A DNA stretch of 64,000 nucleotides, taken from assembly GCF_008274215.1 (NCBI RefSeq), contig NZ_VTPS01000010.1, forward strand, positions 1 to 64,000. Reading direction: 5' to 3'. The translations under genes were made by a program, and so were the position numbers. How positions within the stretch are numbered: the stretch's first letter is position 1; the number at the start of each line of letters is the position of its first letter. Shown piece after piece: positions 52,965 to 63,319 of this stretch. The notes under the pieces were generated by a model. That model had not been told where the DNA came from. It did not search any database and saw only the letters and a program-made list of their open reading frames with translations. Source of the stretch: Calorimonas adulescens. Its GTDB lineage: Bacteria > Bacillota > Thermoanaerobacteria > Thermoanaerobacterales > UBA4877.

Positions 52965-53406
52965 CAGACAGAGCGAAATTGTCGTAAGTGATGACCTCCT
53001 GCGTATAATAGAAGGAGTTATAAAGGAGACTTTGCTTTTAGAGGGTTTTTCTGAGGAAGTTGAGGTAAGTGTTTCTCTTGTGAATGATGAAGAAATTAGA
53101 GAGCTGAACAGGATATACAGAGGGGTTAATTTACCTACTGATGTCCTGTCTTTTCCTATGCAAGAAGGGGATGATAATATAGAAATTATGGGCATGCCTG
53201 TTATGCTTGGAGATATAGTTATTTCGTTGGAAAGGGCTTTTTGTCAAAGTGAAGAATATGGACATTCCTTTGAAAGAGAAACGGGCTACCTTACAGCTCA
53301 CGGTATGTTACATCTTTTGGGTTATGACCATATAGATGATAAGGAGAAGGAGATAATGAGGGCGAAAGAAGAAAAAATACTTGATAAATATGGACTCAGG
53401 AGGTAA
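52945..53406 (+). CDS. ybeY: Endoribonuclease YbeY (rRNA maturation)
   Basis: A 153-residue zinc endoribonuclease with the motif HGMLHLLGYDHIDD (H-x3-H-x5-H) and NRIYRGVNLPTDVLSFP. It is needed for 16S rRNA 3' maturation and ribosome quality control. It overlaps phoH. In Bacillus dgkA follows, but here cdd does, after three bases. Confidence 0.95.
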   Translation: MRIEIDNRQSEIVVSDDLLRIIEGVIKETLLLEGFSEEVEVSVSLVNDEEIRELNRIYRGVNLPTDVLSFPMQEGDDNIEIMGMPVMLGDIVISLERAFCQSEEYGHSFERETGYLTAHGMLHLLGYDHIDDKEKEIMRAKEEKILDKYGLRR

Positions 53407-53409
53407 AAC

Positions 53410-53799
53410 ATGGATAAAAGAGAGTTGATGATTGTAGCAGAAAAAGCGAAAGAAATGGCATATGCTCCGTATTCTAATTTTAAAGTGGGCGCAGCTTTAC
53501 TTGCAAAAGACGGCGTTGTGTTTACAGGGTGTAACGTAGAGAATGCCAGTTATGGTGCCACATGCTGTGCGGAACGTGTGGCAATATTTAAGGCTGTATC
53601 TGATGGATATAAAGACTTTGAAGCAATTGCTATATCCGGTGGCAAAAAGTTTACATATCCATGCGGTATTTGCAGACAGGTATTGGTTGAGTTTAATCCT
53701 GACATGAGGGTTATCATAGGGGAAAGCAATGGAGAACTCAAAGAATATAAGGCATCAGAACTCTTACCTGAATTTTTTGGGCCAAAGGAGCTGAAATAA
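53410..53799 (+). CDS. cdd: Cytidine deaminase
   Basis: A 129-residue zinc enzyme converting cytidine to uridine. The catalytic region is CNVENASYGATCCAERVAIF (Cys, Glu) and PCGICRQVLVEF (two zinc cysteines). It has a short AGGAGG RBS. It sits between ybeY and era in the conserved cluster. Confidence 0.95.
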   Translation: MDKRELMIVAEKAKEMAYAPYSNFKVGAALLAKDGVVFTGCNVENASYGATCCAERVAIFKAVSDGYKDFEAIAISGGKKFTYPCGICRQVLVEFNPDMRVIIGESNGELKEYKASELLPEFFGPKELK

Positions 53800-53803
53800 T
53801 CAT

Positions 53804-54697
53804 ATGAGCTTTAAAGCGGGGTTTGTCTCAATTATAGGAAGGCCGAATGTGGGCAAGTCTACATTGATGAACTGTCTTGTTGGAGAAAAGGTTTCTATAA
53901 TATCCAGCAAACCTCAGACAACAAGGAATAGGATAATGGGCATAATGAATGGTAGTGAATACCAGGTGGTGTTTCTTGATACTCCAGGAATACACAAGCC
54001 CAAACATAAGCTTGGAGAATATATGGTTGAAACTGCCTTTAGTTCTCTAAACGATTCGGATCTTATTATATATATTGTTGAACCAGGTAGCATTATAGGG
54101 CCTGGCGACAGTATGATTACAAATAAGCTTAAGGAAATATTAGTTCCACTGTTGCTTTGCATCAACAAGATAGATATAGCAGATAAGGAACAGGTTCATT
54201 TAACGGAGGAATTATATAAAAGTCAATTACCACATAGTGAGATAATTCTTATTTCAGCTCTGAATTATACGAATATTGAATATTTGAAGCAGCGCATAAT
54301 AGAAATTATTCCAGAAGGACCTAGATACTTTCCCGAGGATATGATTACAGATATGCCAGAACAGTTTATTGTAGCAGAGCTTATAAGGGAGAAGGCCCTG
54401 AATTTATTGCGAGAAGAGGTGCCTCACGGAATTGCTGTTGAGATTGAGGATTTTCGCAGAGAAGATGGTAAAAATCTTATTCATATAAATGCCATACTAT
54501 ATTGTGAAAAGAACTCACATAAGTCAATAATTATTGGTAAAGAGGGCAAAATGCTCAAAAAAATTGGGGAACAGGCAAGATATGACATTGAAAGACTTCT
54601 TGGTGAACATGTGTTTTTAGAACTCTGGGTCAAAGTGAAAAAAAAGTGGCGAGACAACGACCTTATGCTTAAATTCCTTGGCTTTAATAAATCCTAA
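53804..54697 (+). CDS. era: GTPase Era
   Basis: A 297-residue Era: G1 GRPNVGKSTLMN, G3 DTPGIHKPKHKL, G4 NKID, and a C-terminal KH domain with HKSIIIGKEGKMLKKIGEQA. It binds the 3' end of 16S rRNA during 30S assembly. Normal length and motifs. Confidence 0.96.
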   Translation: MSFKAGFVSIIGRPNVGKSTLMNCLVGEKVSIISSKPQTTRNRIMGIMNGSEYQVVFLDTPGIHKPKHKLGEYMVETAFSSLNDSDLIIYIVEPGSIIGPGDSMITNKLKEILVPLLLCINKIDIADKEQVHLTEELYKSQLPHSEIILISALNYTNIEYLKQRIIEIIPEGPRYFPEDMITDMPEQFIVAELIREKALNLLREEVPHGIAVEIEDFRREDGKNLIHINAILYCEKNSHKSIIIGKEGKMLKKIGEQARYDIERLLGEHVFLELWVKVKKKWRDNDLMLKFLGFNKS

Positions 54698-54775
54698 AAA
54701 TAATGATGCAATGGAGGCTGATAGATGCTATAATAATAAAAAAGAGTACCCTTAAAAAGAAATGGAGGATCCCCG

Positions 54776-54916
54776 ATGTTATATCTTATAATGTGGCTTC
54801 TGTGGGGTATATTTAAATGTACGGGAGATATAGAGATATATATGCTGCTTAAAAGATGTGAGTATATAATGAATGATGAGGTTGAAGATGAAAGGGTATG
54901 GAGGCAGTCTTTATAG
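54776..54916 (+). CDS. yqzL: YqzL-like small protein
   Basis: A 46-residue protein, MLYLIMWLLWGIFKCTGDIE followed by IYMLLKRCE. The pattern W..F..TG.I..Y.L.K..E is that of Bacillus YqzL, which lies at the same place between era and recO. Function unknown. ATGGAGGATCCCCG supplies the ribosome site. It overlaps the recO start by 29 bases. Confidence 0.75.
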   Translation: MLYLIMWLLWGIFKCTGDIEIYMLLKRCEYIMNDEVEDERVWRQSL

Positions 54917-55652
54917 GGTAAACGCAATTGTAGTAAAAGCGTATAGCTTTGGTGAAAATGATAGGATTGTAACTTTGTTCACCGACAGATTGGGGATAAT
55001 TCAGGCAATTGCTAAAGGAGCACGCAAGATCAAAAGCCATCTTTTGAGTGCTACAGTGCCGTTTTCTGAAGGTAGTTACCTTTTATACAAGGGTAGGTCG
55101 TTGTATACAATAACCCAGTTTGATTTTGAAGAGACTCATAATAAAATAGCAAGGGATATGGAATGTTTAACCTGTGCGGAATATTTGGTGGAGTTGTCTA
55201 TGAAGGTTGGCACTGAATATACCGATGACAGGTTATATATGCTATTTAAAGATGGACTTAAATATTTAGATAATGGTATAGGTGAGCCTGAACTTTTGGT
55301 TTATGCTTTTTCTTTATGGATTATGAAGTTAAATGGGTTAAAACCTAATCTTATTAGCTGTACACAATGTTATAGTTCAGTGGATGATGGAATATGGTTT
55401 AGTGCAGAAGCAGGTGGGGTGCTATGCAGTAAATGCCATTTAAATTATGCAGATTCATTTAGAATAGATAGGTCAACTATATCTGTATGCAGGTATATGG
55501 AGGAACATCAGTTTAGTTTTTTAAGTCACCTTAATATACTGAAGAGAACGAGGGTGGAGATTGATAAGGTTATAAAATCATTGATTAGGTATTATATAGA
55601 TCCTGATATTAGGACATTGGAACTTTTAAGTACCGGTGAGTATACTCTATAA
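54888..55652 (+). CDS. recO: DNA repair protein RecO
   Basis: A 254-residue RecO: N-terminal OB fold (LYRVNAIVVKAYSFGENDRI), a helical part and a zinc finger with CTQC and CSKC (about 30 residues apart). It helps RecA replace SSB in recombinational repair. The ATG at 54888 has GAGG six bases upstream; the frame opens at 54873. Confidence 0.93.
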   Translation: MKGYGGSLYRVNAIVVKAYSFGENDRIVTLFTDRLGIIQAIAKGARKIKSHLLSATVPFSEGSYLLYKGRSLYTITQFDFEETHNKIARDMECLTCAEYLVELSMKVGTEYTDDRLYMLFKDGLKYLDNGIGEPELLVYAFSLWIMKLNGLKPNLISCTQCYSSVDDGIWFSAEAGGVLCSKCHLNYADSFRIDRSTISVCRYMEEHQFSFLSHLNILKRTRVEIDKVIKSLIRYYIDPDIRTLELLSTGEYTL

Positions 55653-55660
55653 TCATGACT

Positions 55661-55837
55661 GGCTATGAAAGAGAGGAGTAAGCTGATTTAGTAAAAAGCG
55701 AGTCCGGGATGGTGGAAGCCGGATTATGAAGTCAGCTGAAGGGCGCTCTTGAGCCGTTGGAGAGAGTGGGCTTTTTGCCAATGAGGGTGGAACCGCGGGT
55801 AATTTGCTCGTCCCTTAACTTTTGGGACGGGCTTTTT
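55661..55837 (+). ncRNA. T-box riboswitch, glycine type, of glyQS
   Basis: Stem I (about 55670-55745) carries AGCTGATTT and AGTCAGCT; a GGC that could be the glycine specifier is at 55742-55744 (GAAGGGC). The T-box AGGGTGGAACCGCGG is at 55784-55799. The terminator GCTCGTCCC/GGGACGGGC (55806-55831) is followed by TTTTTC. Uncharged tRNA-Gly would stabilise the antiterminator and allow glyQS transcription. Confidence 0.94.
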
Positions 55838-55884
55838 CTATATAAAGTTTAATAGTAAATAAATAATAACTGGGAGGTATAAAT

Positions 55885-56769
55885 ATGACGTTTCAAGAAC
55901 TTTTCATGGGACTACAGGAATACTGGTCAAAGAAAGGATGTGTAATTGTACAACCGTATGATGTAGAAAAAGGCGCAGGTACGATGAATCCAGCAACATT
56001 TTTAAGATCTCTTGGACCAGAGCCATGGTATGTTGCCTATGTAGAACCATCAAGACGCCCTGCTGATGGTAGATATGGGGAAAACCCCAATAGACTTTAT
56101 CAGCATCATCAGTTTCAGGTAATTTTAAAGCCTTCTCCCGATGATGTTCTGGACCAGTATATTGATAGCCTAAAGTTTATAGGTATAGATCCGTTGAAAC
56201 ATGATATAAGATTTGTTGAAGATAACTGGGAGTCGCCAACACTTGGTGCATGGGGACTTGGCTGGGAGGTGTGGCTTGATGGTATGGAGATAACGCAATT
56301 TACATATTTCCAGCAGGTTGGAGGTATGGACGTAAGACCTGTCTCTGCAGAAATAACTTATGGCTTGGAAAGGCTTGCAATGTATGTTCAGGAGGTCGAC
56401 AATGTATTTGATATAAAATATACGGAAGATATTACATACGGAGAGATATTTCATAGAGCTGAGTTTGAACACTCGTCGTACAGTTTTGATTTATCAGACG
56501 TAGAATTGTTACTGGATATGTTCAACAAATATGAAAATGAAGCCAAGCGTGTTATATCTGAAGGATTGATACTCCCTGCATATGATTATGTGCTTAAGTG
56601 TTCGCATACTTTCAATCTATTAGATGCAAGAGGGGCAATAAGTGTGACAGAAAGGACCGCATATATTGGGAGGGTACGGTCTCTGGCAAGGTTATGTGCA
56701 AGGGCATATGTCGAACAAAGGGAATCCATGAACTATCCACTGCTGAAAGGAGAGAACATAAATGACTAA
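55885..56769 (+). CDS. glyQ: Glycyl-tRNA synthetase alpha subunit
   Basis: A 294-residue catalytic subunit of the tetrameric bacterial enzyme. [20 protein letters not shown] and [20 protein letters not shown] are family signatures; motif blocks with [15 protein letters not shown] follow. It charges tRNA-Gly with GlyS. It is controlled by the T-box upstream, and its end overlaps glyS by eight bases. Confidence 0.97.
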   Translation: MTFQELFMGLQEYWSKKGCVIVQPYDVEKGAGTMNPATFLRSLGPEPWYVAYVEPSRRPADGRYGENPNRLYQHHQFQVILKPSPDDVLDQYIDSLKFIGIDPLKHDIRFVEDNWESPTLGAWGLGWEVWLDGMEITQFTYFQQVGGMDVRPVSAEITYGLERLAMYVQEVDNVFDIKYTEDITYGEIFHRAEFEHSSYSFDLSDVELLLDMFNKYENEAKRVISEGLILPAYDYVLKCSHTFNLLDARGAISVTERTAYIGRVRSLARLCARAYVEQRESMNYPLLKGENIND

Positions 56770-58831
56770 AGATTTGATATTTGAAATAGGTACAGAAGAG
56801 TTACCAGCTAAGTATATACCTGCTGCTATTGAACAATTTAAAGAAAGAGCTTCGGATAAGTTTAAGTCTGTTGCACTTACATACGAATCCATAAGGGTTT
56901 ATGCTACCCCAAGAAGACTGATATTATTTGTAAAGGATCTGATAGATAAACAGGATAACTATACTATAAATATCAAGGGGCCAACAAAAAAATCGGCCTT
57001 TGATGGACAGGGCAATCCAACCAAAGCTCTTGTAGGATTTTTAAATGGACAAAAGGCAAGGTTAGAAGATATAAAAATAAGAGAGCTGAATGGTTCTGAA
57101 TATATTTATATAGATAAAGAGATTTCTGGTAGATATACCATTGACCTTTTAAAGGAAATACTCCCGGATATTATAAAAAGCCTTAATTTTCCAAAATCTA
57201 TGAGGTGGGGTAACCACGATATAAGGTTTGCCAGGCCCATACGTTGGCTTCTTGCCATATATGGGAATGAAGTAATAAAATTTGACATAGAGGGTGTAAG
57301 CTCTTCTAACTTTACGTATGGGCATAGATTTTTGAGCAATGGTAAACTTGTTATAGAAAGCGCTGATGAATTTTTTAGCAAGCTTGAAGAAGCTTACGTA
57401 ATCTATGATCAAGACAAAAGGAAAAAAATTATTCTTGATGGTTCTGTAAAACTTGCAGAGAGCGTGAGTGGAAAACTTATATATGACGATGAACTGTTAG
57501 AAGAGATAACATATATAGTGGAGTATCCTACCCCACTTATCGGCAGTTTTGATGATGAGTTTTTAAGGCTCCCCAATGAGGTGGTAATGACACCCATGAA
57601 GGAACACCAAAGATATTTCCCTGTAATGAATGGAAATGGCAGGTTATTACCCTACTTTATTACTGTGAGAAATGGCGATGAAAATTATATAGATGAGGTG
57701 AAAAAAGGAAATGAGAGGGTATTGAGGGCAAGACTTAAAGATGCAGACTTTTTTTATGAAGAAGATTTAAAACATCCCCTGGAATATTATGTGGGCAGGC
57801 TAAAGAATGTTCTTTTTCAAGCTGAACTTGGTACTCTTTATGACAAAACACAAAGAATAATTGAAATCTGTGAGAGCATATGCGAACAACTAAGTATGGA
57901 GGAAGATTACAGGTGGGTTGTAAATAGAGCTGCGTATCTTTCTAAGGCAGACCTTGTAACCCAAATGGTATATGAGTTTGATGAGCTTCAAGGGATTATG
58001 GGGATGTATTATGCAATGGCCAGCGGAGAAAAGGAAGAGGTGGCCAAAGCAATCAAGGACCAGTATAAACCCAGTTTTTCTGGAGATGAACTGCCAGAAA
58101 CTATGGCGGGAAGAATATTAAGTATAGCCGATAAGATGGATACCGTAGTTGGGTGCTTCAGCAGAGGGTTAGAGCCAACCGGTTCTCAAGACCCGTATGG
58201 TCTCAGAAGATCGGTTATAGCAATCATCAATATAATCTTAAATGGCGGACCTGATATTGATATTCTTCAGACGCTGGATAGGGCTGCAACATTGATGGTT
58301 GAAAATGAAGAGGATAAGGGTGCGGTAGAAAATAAAGTTATCAATTTTATAAAACAGCGTTTTAAAGGAATCCTTATTGATGAAGGAATCAGGTATGATG
58401 TGGCAGATGCTGTACTGGATGGAGAAATAAGACATTTTCCTGATGTCAAGAAGAGAGCTGTATCTCTTATGAGATGGCTTGATAATGAGGAAATAGAGCT
58501 AATCTTAACTGTGTTTAAAAGGGTGTCAAACCTGGCCAGGTATGCTAAGAGTGATGAGATTAGACCAGAACTGCTGATAGAAGATAGCGAAAAGATGATG
58601 TATGATTCATTTATCAGAATTAAAAATGATGTTGAGGCCGAGATAAAAAGAACAGACTATGACCATGCCCTGGATATAATTAAAAACCTATATCATCCCT
58701 TGAATAAATTTTTTGAAAATGTACTCGTTATGACAGAAGATGAAAAACTAAAAGAGAACAGATTAGCTCTTTTGTTATCAATACAAAAGACAATGAGTCA
58801 GATAGCTAATTTTTCCCTAATTTCTTATTAG
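56762..58831 (+). CDS. glyS: Glycyl-tRNA synthetase beta subunit
   Basis: A 689-residue beta subunit: [19 protein letters not shown] at the N-terminus, [20 protein letters not shown], an HD-like region and the anticodon-binding C-terminal helices. It overlaps glyQ, so the two are translated in equal amounts. A terminator follows directly. Confidence 0.97.
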   Translation: MTKDLIFEIGTEELPAKYIPAAIEQFKERASDKFKSVALTYESIRVYATPRRLILFVKDLIDKQDNYTINIKGPTKKSAFDGQGNPTKALVGFLNGQKARLEDIKIRELNGSEYIYIDKEISGRYTIDLLKEILPDIIKSLNFPKSMRWGNHDIRFARPIRWLLAIYGNEVIKFDIEGVSSSNFTYGHRFLSNGKLVIESADEFFSKLEEAYVIYDQDKRKKIILDGSVKLAESVSGKLIYDDELLEEITYIVEYPTPLIGSFDDEFLRLPNEVVMTPMKEHQRYFPVMNGNGRLLPYFITVRNGDENYIDEVKKGNERVLRARLKDADFFYEEDLKHPLEYYVGRLKNVLFQAELGTLYDKTQRIIEICESICEQLSMEEDYRWVVNRAAYLSKADLVTQMVYEFDELQGIMGMYYAMASGEKEEVAKAIKDQYKPSFSGDELPETMAGRILSIADKMDTVVGCFSRGLEPTGSQDPYGLRRSVIAIINIILNGGPDIDILQTLDRAATLMVENEEDKGAVENKVINFIKQRFKGILIDEGIRYDVADAVLDGEIRHFPDVKKRAVSLMRWLDNEEIELILTVFKRVSNLARYAKSDEIRPELLIEDSEKMMYDSFIRIKNDVEAEIKRTDYDHALDIIKNLYHPLNKFFENVLVMTEDEKLKENRLALLLSIQKTMSQIANFSLISY

Positions 58832-58850
58832 CCCTTACGGGCTTTTTTTA
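58830..58850 (+). terminator. Terminator of glyQS
   Basis: AGCCC pairs with GGGCT around TTAC, followed by seven T. It begins inside the stop codon. Confidence 0.85.
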
Positions 58851-58932
58851 TTTTTAAGAAGGATTTTAGAGATAAATATAGTATAATATATATTAATATA
58901 GTATAACATTTTTGTGGCAAGGGGTGATTCAT

Positions 58933-59565
58933 ATTCCGTTTACAGACAGACAACAACAAATAATTGATATAGTAAGGATAAGCCAGCCAATAACCAGTGA
59001 GCAGATTGCAGAAAAACTAAATCTAACCAGGGCAACCCTTAGGCCGGACCTTGCAATATTAACTATGTCAGGTGTTCTTGAAGCAAAACCCAAGGTGGGA
59101 TATTACTATACCGGGCGTTCCAATCTTAATGTTATATCCGAATATTTGGAGAGCGTTAAGGTTAGTGATATAAAATCTATGCCTGTTATAGTGGAAGAAG
59201 GTACTTCGGTCTATGATGCAATTGTAACTTTATTTCTTGAGGATGTTGGTACAATATTTGTTACAAATAATAGTTATCTTGTTGGGGCAGTATCAAGAAA
59301 GGATTTTCTGAAAGTAGCGATTGGAGGTAGTAGTGACTTGACAAAGATACCTGTTGGTGTAATTATGACGCGAATGCCGAATATAATTTATACAACTGAT
59401 GAAGAATCTATAGTTGATGCGGCACGTAAGATTATAATGCATGAGGTAGATAGCTTACCAGTTGTTGAGATAATAAAAGAAAACGGCAGAGAAATGCCAA
59501 GGATTGTAGGCAAGGTTTCAAAGACGAATATTACGAGATTTTTTGTGCAGTTGTCTAATGGTTAA
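58933..59565 (+). CDS. ccpN: CcpN-like repressor (HTH plus CBS domains)
   Basis: About 210 residues: a winged helix with PITSEQIAEKLNLTRATLRP and LAILTMSGVLEAKPKVGYYY, then two CBS domains (about 80-200). In Bacillus CcpN represses gluconeogenic genes and is cotranscribed with yqfL/ppsR, as here. The start is unclear: AAGGGGTG lies six bases before an ATT codon (58933), giving a protein that opens PFTDRQQQIIDIV; GTG 58924 overlaps that site and TTG 58912 has none. Confidence 0.88.
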   Translation: MPFTDRQQQIIDIVRISQPITSEQIAEKLNLTRATLRPDLAILTMSGVLEAKPKVGYYYTGRSNLNVISEYLESVKVSDIKSMPVIVEEGTSVYDAIVTLFLEDVGTIFVTNNSYLVGAVSRKDFLKVAIGGSSDLTKIPVGVIMTRMPNIIYTTDEESIVDAARKIIMHEVDSLPVVEIIKENGREMPRIVGKVSKTNITRFFVQLSNG

Positions 59566-59578
59566 GGGGGATTGTAAA

Positions 59579-60424
59579 TTGAGCGGAGATATTGTCATTT
59601 ATGCAGTTTCTGATTCCATAGGGGAGACCGCAGAAGAAGTTGCAAAAGCAGCGGCTGTCCAGTTTAATTCACATGTAAAGGAGATTAAACGAATACCAAA
59701 TTTGACCGATATAAATATGGTAGATGAGTTGATTGACAGGATAAAGAGTTCCAATGCCCTGATAGTATATACGGTAATTATACCTGAGATAAAAGAGCGT
59801 CTTATAAAGAGAACTATGGAATATAATATACCCGCCGTAGATATATTGGGGCCTGTTATTGAAAACATGGAGAGGCTTACAGGCTTAAAATCAAAGCATG
59901 AGGCAGGCCTCCTTAGGAAAATGAACCTTGAATATTTTAAACGTGTGGATGCAATAGAGTTTGCTGTAAAAAATGATGATGGTAAGGATCCAAGAGGTAT
60001 TTTAAAAGCTGATGCGGTATTAATTGGTGTTTCACGCACTTCAAAAACCCCACTATCAATGTATCTTGCTCATAAAAATATCTACGTAGCCAATCTTCCT
60101 ATTGTTCCGGAGGTTGAGCCTCCTAAGGAACTTTATATGATTCCACGAGAAAAGATTTATGGCTTGGTTATACAACCTGAAAAATTAAATGAAATAAGAA
60201 GGGAGCGACTGAGATTTTTAGGGCTTAGTGACAATGCCAGTTATGCCAGCATTGACAGGATAAAGGAGGAACTGAAATTTTCACGTAAGATAATGAAAGC
60301 ATTGAACTGCATGGTCATAGATGTTACTAATAAAGCCGTGGAAGAAACTGCCAGCATTATACTTGAGGATATAAATAATAGAAAGATTGAAGGCGTTAGC
60401 GGTGAAAATACGAGAAATTACTGA
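59579..60424 (+). CDS. Pyruvate, phosphate dikinase regulatory protein (kinase/phosphorylase, DUF299)
   Basis: A 281-residue PpsR/PDRP-type bifunctional protein that inactivates PPDK or PEP synthase by ADP-dependent phosphorylation and reverses it. IYAVSDSIGETAEEVAKAA opens it; the P-loop is IGVSRTSKTPLSMYLA near residue 150. TTG start, after AAGGGGGATTGTAAA; the frame extends 12 codons upstream into ccpN. Paired with ccpN, both control gluconeogenesis. Confidence 0.93.
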   Translation: MSGDIVIYAVSDSIGETAEEVAKAAAVQFNSHVKEIKRIPNLTDINMVDELIDRIKSSNALIVYTVIIPEIKERLIKRTMEYNIPAVDILGPVIENMERLTGLKSKHEAGLLRKMNLEYFKRVDAIEFAVKNDDGKDPRGILKADAVLIGVSRTSKTPLSMYLAHKNIYVANLPIVPEVEPPKELYMIPREKIYGLVIQPEKLNEIRRERLRFLGLSDNASYASIDRIKEELKFSRKIMKALNCMVIDVTNKAVEETASIILEDINNRKIEGVSGENTRNY

Positions 60425-61412
60425 AGATATAGAATTAAAGATATTATCTCCTTATGCTTTCAAAAGCATCAATAGCAAAGGCAGAATGAGAGAAGAGGAA
60501 AAATGTGATATCCGCACGGAATTTCAAAGAGATAGGGATAGAATAATCCACAGCAAAGCATTCAGGAGGTTAAAACATAAGACGCAGGTCTTTATCTCTC
60601 CAGAAGGTGACCATTACAGGACAAGGCTTACCCATACCTTAGAGGTCTCGCAAATTGCGAGGACAATTGCACGTGGCTTGAGACTGAACGAGGACCTGAC
60701 AGAGGCGATTGCATTGGGGCATGATCTTGGACACACACCCTTTGGTCATACCGGCGAGTTTGTCTTGGATAAGTTGTCTCCATGTGGGTTCAAACATAAT
60801 GAACAGAGCTTAAGGATAGTGGATAAGATTGAGAAAGGGACTGGTTTGAATCTCACATTTGAGGTCAGAGATGGTATACTCAATCATACTGGAAAGGGCA
60901 ACCCTGCAACCCTTGAAGGGCAAGTGGTGCAAATATCGGACAGGATAGCATATATAAATCACGATATTGATGATGCTATAAGGGCTGGTGTGCTGTCCCG
61001 GGATGAACTTCCTGGAGATTGTCTCAGGGTCCTTGGTGAAACCCACAGCAAAAGAATAAATACAATGGTTACTGATGTAATATTAAATAGCCTTGACAAG
61101 CCAAGGATTTCTATGAGCGATGAAATAAAGTTTTATACCGACAGGCTGAGGGAGTTTATGTTTAGTGCGGTATACAATAGTCATGGGGCCAGGCCGGATG
61201 AGGATCGGGTGGAAAGGATTATTGAAAGTTTGTATGATTATCTTTTAAAAGAACCGGATAACCTTCCTGAAGAGTTTAAGAATATTTGCGATGAAGAGGG
61301 AATAGATAGGGCAATATGTGATTATATAGCCGGAATGACTGACAATTACGCGATGAAAAGATTTTTTGACATATTTGTACCGAGACCGTGGAGAAGAAAC
61401 GAAAATTTGTAA
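60402..61412 (+). CDS. dGTPase-like HD-domain protein
   Basis: A 336-residue deoxyguanosine triphosphatase-like protein. It has RDRIIHSKAFRRLKHKTQVF, the HD motif GHDLGHTPFGHTGEFVLD and ISDRIAYINHDIDDA. The GTG start is preceded by GAAGG; a TTG five codons upstream is also possible. It overlaps the end of the previous gene and comes just before dnaG, as in other clostridia. Confidence 0.9.
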   Translation: MKIREITEDIELKILSPYAFKSINSKGRMREEEKCDIRTEFQRDRDRIIHSKAFRRLKHKTQVFISPEGDHYRTRLTHTLEVSQIARTIARGLRLNEDLTEAIALGHDLGHTPFGHTGEFVLDKLSPCGFKHNEQSLRIVDKIEKGTGLNLTFEVRDGILNHTGKGNPATLEGQVVQISDRIAYINHDIDDAIRAGVLSRDELPGDCLRVLGETHSKRINTMVTDVILNSLDKPRISMSDEIKFYTDRLREFMFSAVYNSHGARPDEDRVERIIESLYDYLLKEPDNLPEEFKNICDEEGIDRAICDYIAGMTDNYAMKRFFDIFVPRPWRRNENL

Positions 61413-61522
61413 CATTTTTTTAATATTTTATAAGAAGGATAAAAGACATTTTTGTCGAATACAAATAATCTAGTCATTAAAAAATGATTATAGCATCAAA
61501 GTAACAAACCAGTGGTGATGAA

Positions 61523-63319
61523 ATGCCTATAAAACAGGATATAGTAAGTGAAATTATAGAGAAAGTTGACATAGTAGAGGTTATAAATGAGTATACCCAT
61601 CTTACTCAAAAAGGTAAAAACTATATGGGATTGTGTCCTTTTCACCGTGAAAAGACGCCGTCTTTTTCGGTAAGCAGGGAAAAGCAGTTATATCACTGTT
61701 TTGGGTGTGGGGCCAGTGGAAATATAATAACCTTTATAGAAAAAATAGAAAATGTGGATTTTCATGGTGCTGTAGAATTACTGGCCGAGAGAGCAGGTAT
61801 TGATATCCAGGAAAAAGATAAGCTTTTTTCCCGAGAGAAGGAAAAGCTGTATATAATAAATTCGGCTGCAGGACGATATTTTTATAAAAATCTCTATGCG
61901 AATGAAGGCAAGGTAGCTTATGCTTATTTAAGAAACAGGGGTTTAGATGACGATGACATAAAAAGGTTTGGATTGGGATACTCATTGCCTCAATGGGATG
62001 GCCTTTTAAAGCATTTAAGGTCAGAGGGTTTTAGTAATGAAGACATTGAAAAAGCGGGGCTTGCAATACGTGGATCCAAGGGTTACTATGATAGATTTAG
62101 AGGCAGAGTGATATTCCCAATATTCAATGAATATGGTAGGGTTGTGGGTTTTGGCGGAAGGGTTTTAGATGATTCAAAGCCCAAATATCTAAATTCACCT
62201 GAAACTTTAATTTATAGTAAAAGCAGGATTTTATATGGTTTAAATACGGCTAAAAAAAGTAAAGAACAGTTTCTAATAATAGTAGAGGGATACATGGACT
62301 GTATTGCATTGCAGAAATATGGTTTTTTGAATACAGTTGCATCCCTTGGTACATCGCTTACTATACAACAGGCAAGACTTTTAAAAAGATATACAAATGA
62401 TGTATGTATATGTTATGATTCTGATCTGGCAGGACAGGAAGCAACGCTAAGAGGTCTTAAAATATTGGACAGGCTAAGTATGAGGGTTAAAATTATTTCG
62501 TTGCCTGAGGGGAAAGACCCTGATGAATTTTTAAAAATAAATGGAAGCGAGGGCTTTTACAAACTGATAGAGAGCGCCGTATACTACAAGGAATATTTAA
62601 TCAGGTCTCTGGCTAAAAATTATAATGTTGACGATATAGAACAGAAATCCAGGTTTGTAAATGAGGCATTAAAGATAATTGTAGATAGCAATGATGCAGT
62701 GGAGGTAGAAAATTATATTTCTATAATAAGCAGTCTAGCCAGAATATCAATAAATGCAGTAAGAACACAATATAACAAATATGTCAATAGGGATTTGGAA
62801 GTTTTTAATTCCAAAATGTATATAAATGGTAACAATAGATATAATAGATACATGAATGTAAATTTTCAAAAAGATATAGATAAGATTTCAAATGCATATA
62901 TTAATGCAGAAAAAATCATTGTCTTTAATATTATAAACAACAAAAAGTTAACACCAGAGTTATACAAAAAGATCAATCCCGAGATGTTTGAAGATAAGAT
63001 CATAATGAAAATATACATGATAATCTGTGAGCTTTACAAAAACAAGAAAGACATAAATGAGAAGGACATATTATCGGGTCTCACCGGTGATGAGGCTAAT
63101 TACTTTATGAATTTAATGAAAGGTGAGTATCCGATTGATATAGATATAGAAAAGTTTATTGAGGATTTTTTAACCTACAAAAAAATGAAGGTATTGGAGA
63201 AAGCATTGCAGGAGTCAAAAATGAAGGATGACAATAAGACGGTTATGGAACTACAGAAACAATTGATAAAGTGCAGGTTGAGTTTAGCAGAAAGGAGTAA
63301 TACTTATGTCAGAAAATAA
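61523..63319 (+). CDS. dnaG: DNA primase
   Basis: A 598-residue primase: CHC2 zinc finger (Cys38, His41, Cys59, Cys62 in [12 protein letters not shown] and HCFGCGAS), a TOPRIM core with [12 protein letters not shown] and [15 protein letters not shown], and the C-terminal helicase-binding domain. It lays down RNA primers for replication. GTGGTG lies nine bases before the ATG. Its last 14 bases overlap rpoD, forming the macromolecular-synthesis operon dnaG-rpoD. Confidence 0.97.
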   Translation: MPIKQDIVSEIIEKVDIVEVINEYTHLTQKGKNYMGLCPFHREKTPSFSVSREKQLYHCFGCGASGNIITFIEKIENVDFHGAVELLAERAGIDIQEKDKLFSREKEKLYIINSAAGRYFYKNLYANEGKVAYAYLRNRGLDDDDIKRFGLGYSLPQWDGLLKHLRSEGFSNEDIEKAGLAIRGSKGYYDRFRGRVIFPIFNEYGRVVGFGGRVLDDSKPKYLNSPETLIYSKSRILYGLNTAKKSKEQFLIIVEGYMDCIALQKYGFLNTVASLGTSLTIQQARLLKRYTNDVCICYDSDLAGQEATLRGLKILDRLSMRVKIISLPEGKDPDEFLKINGSEGFYKLIESAVYYKEYLIRSLAKNYNVDDIEQKSRFVNEALKIIVDSNDAVEVENYISIISSLARISINAVRTQYNKYVNRDLEVFNSKMYINGNNRYNRYMNVNFQKDIDKISNAYINAEKIIVFNIINNKKLTPELYKKINPEMFEDKIIMKIYMIICELYKNKKDINEKDILSGLTGDEANYFMNLMKGEYPIDIDIEKFIEDFLTYKKMKVLEKALQESKMKDDNKTVMELQKQLIKCRLSLAERSNTYVRK

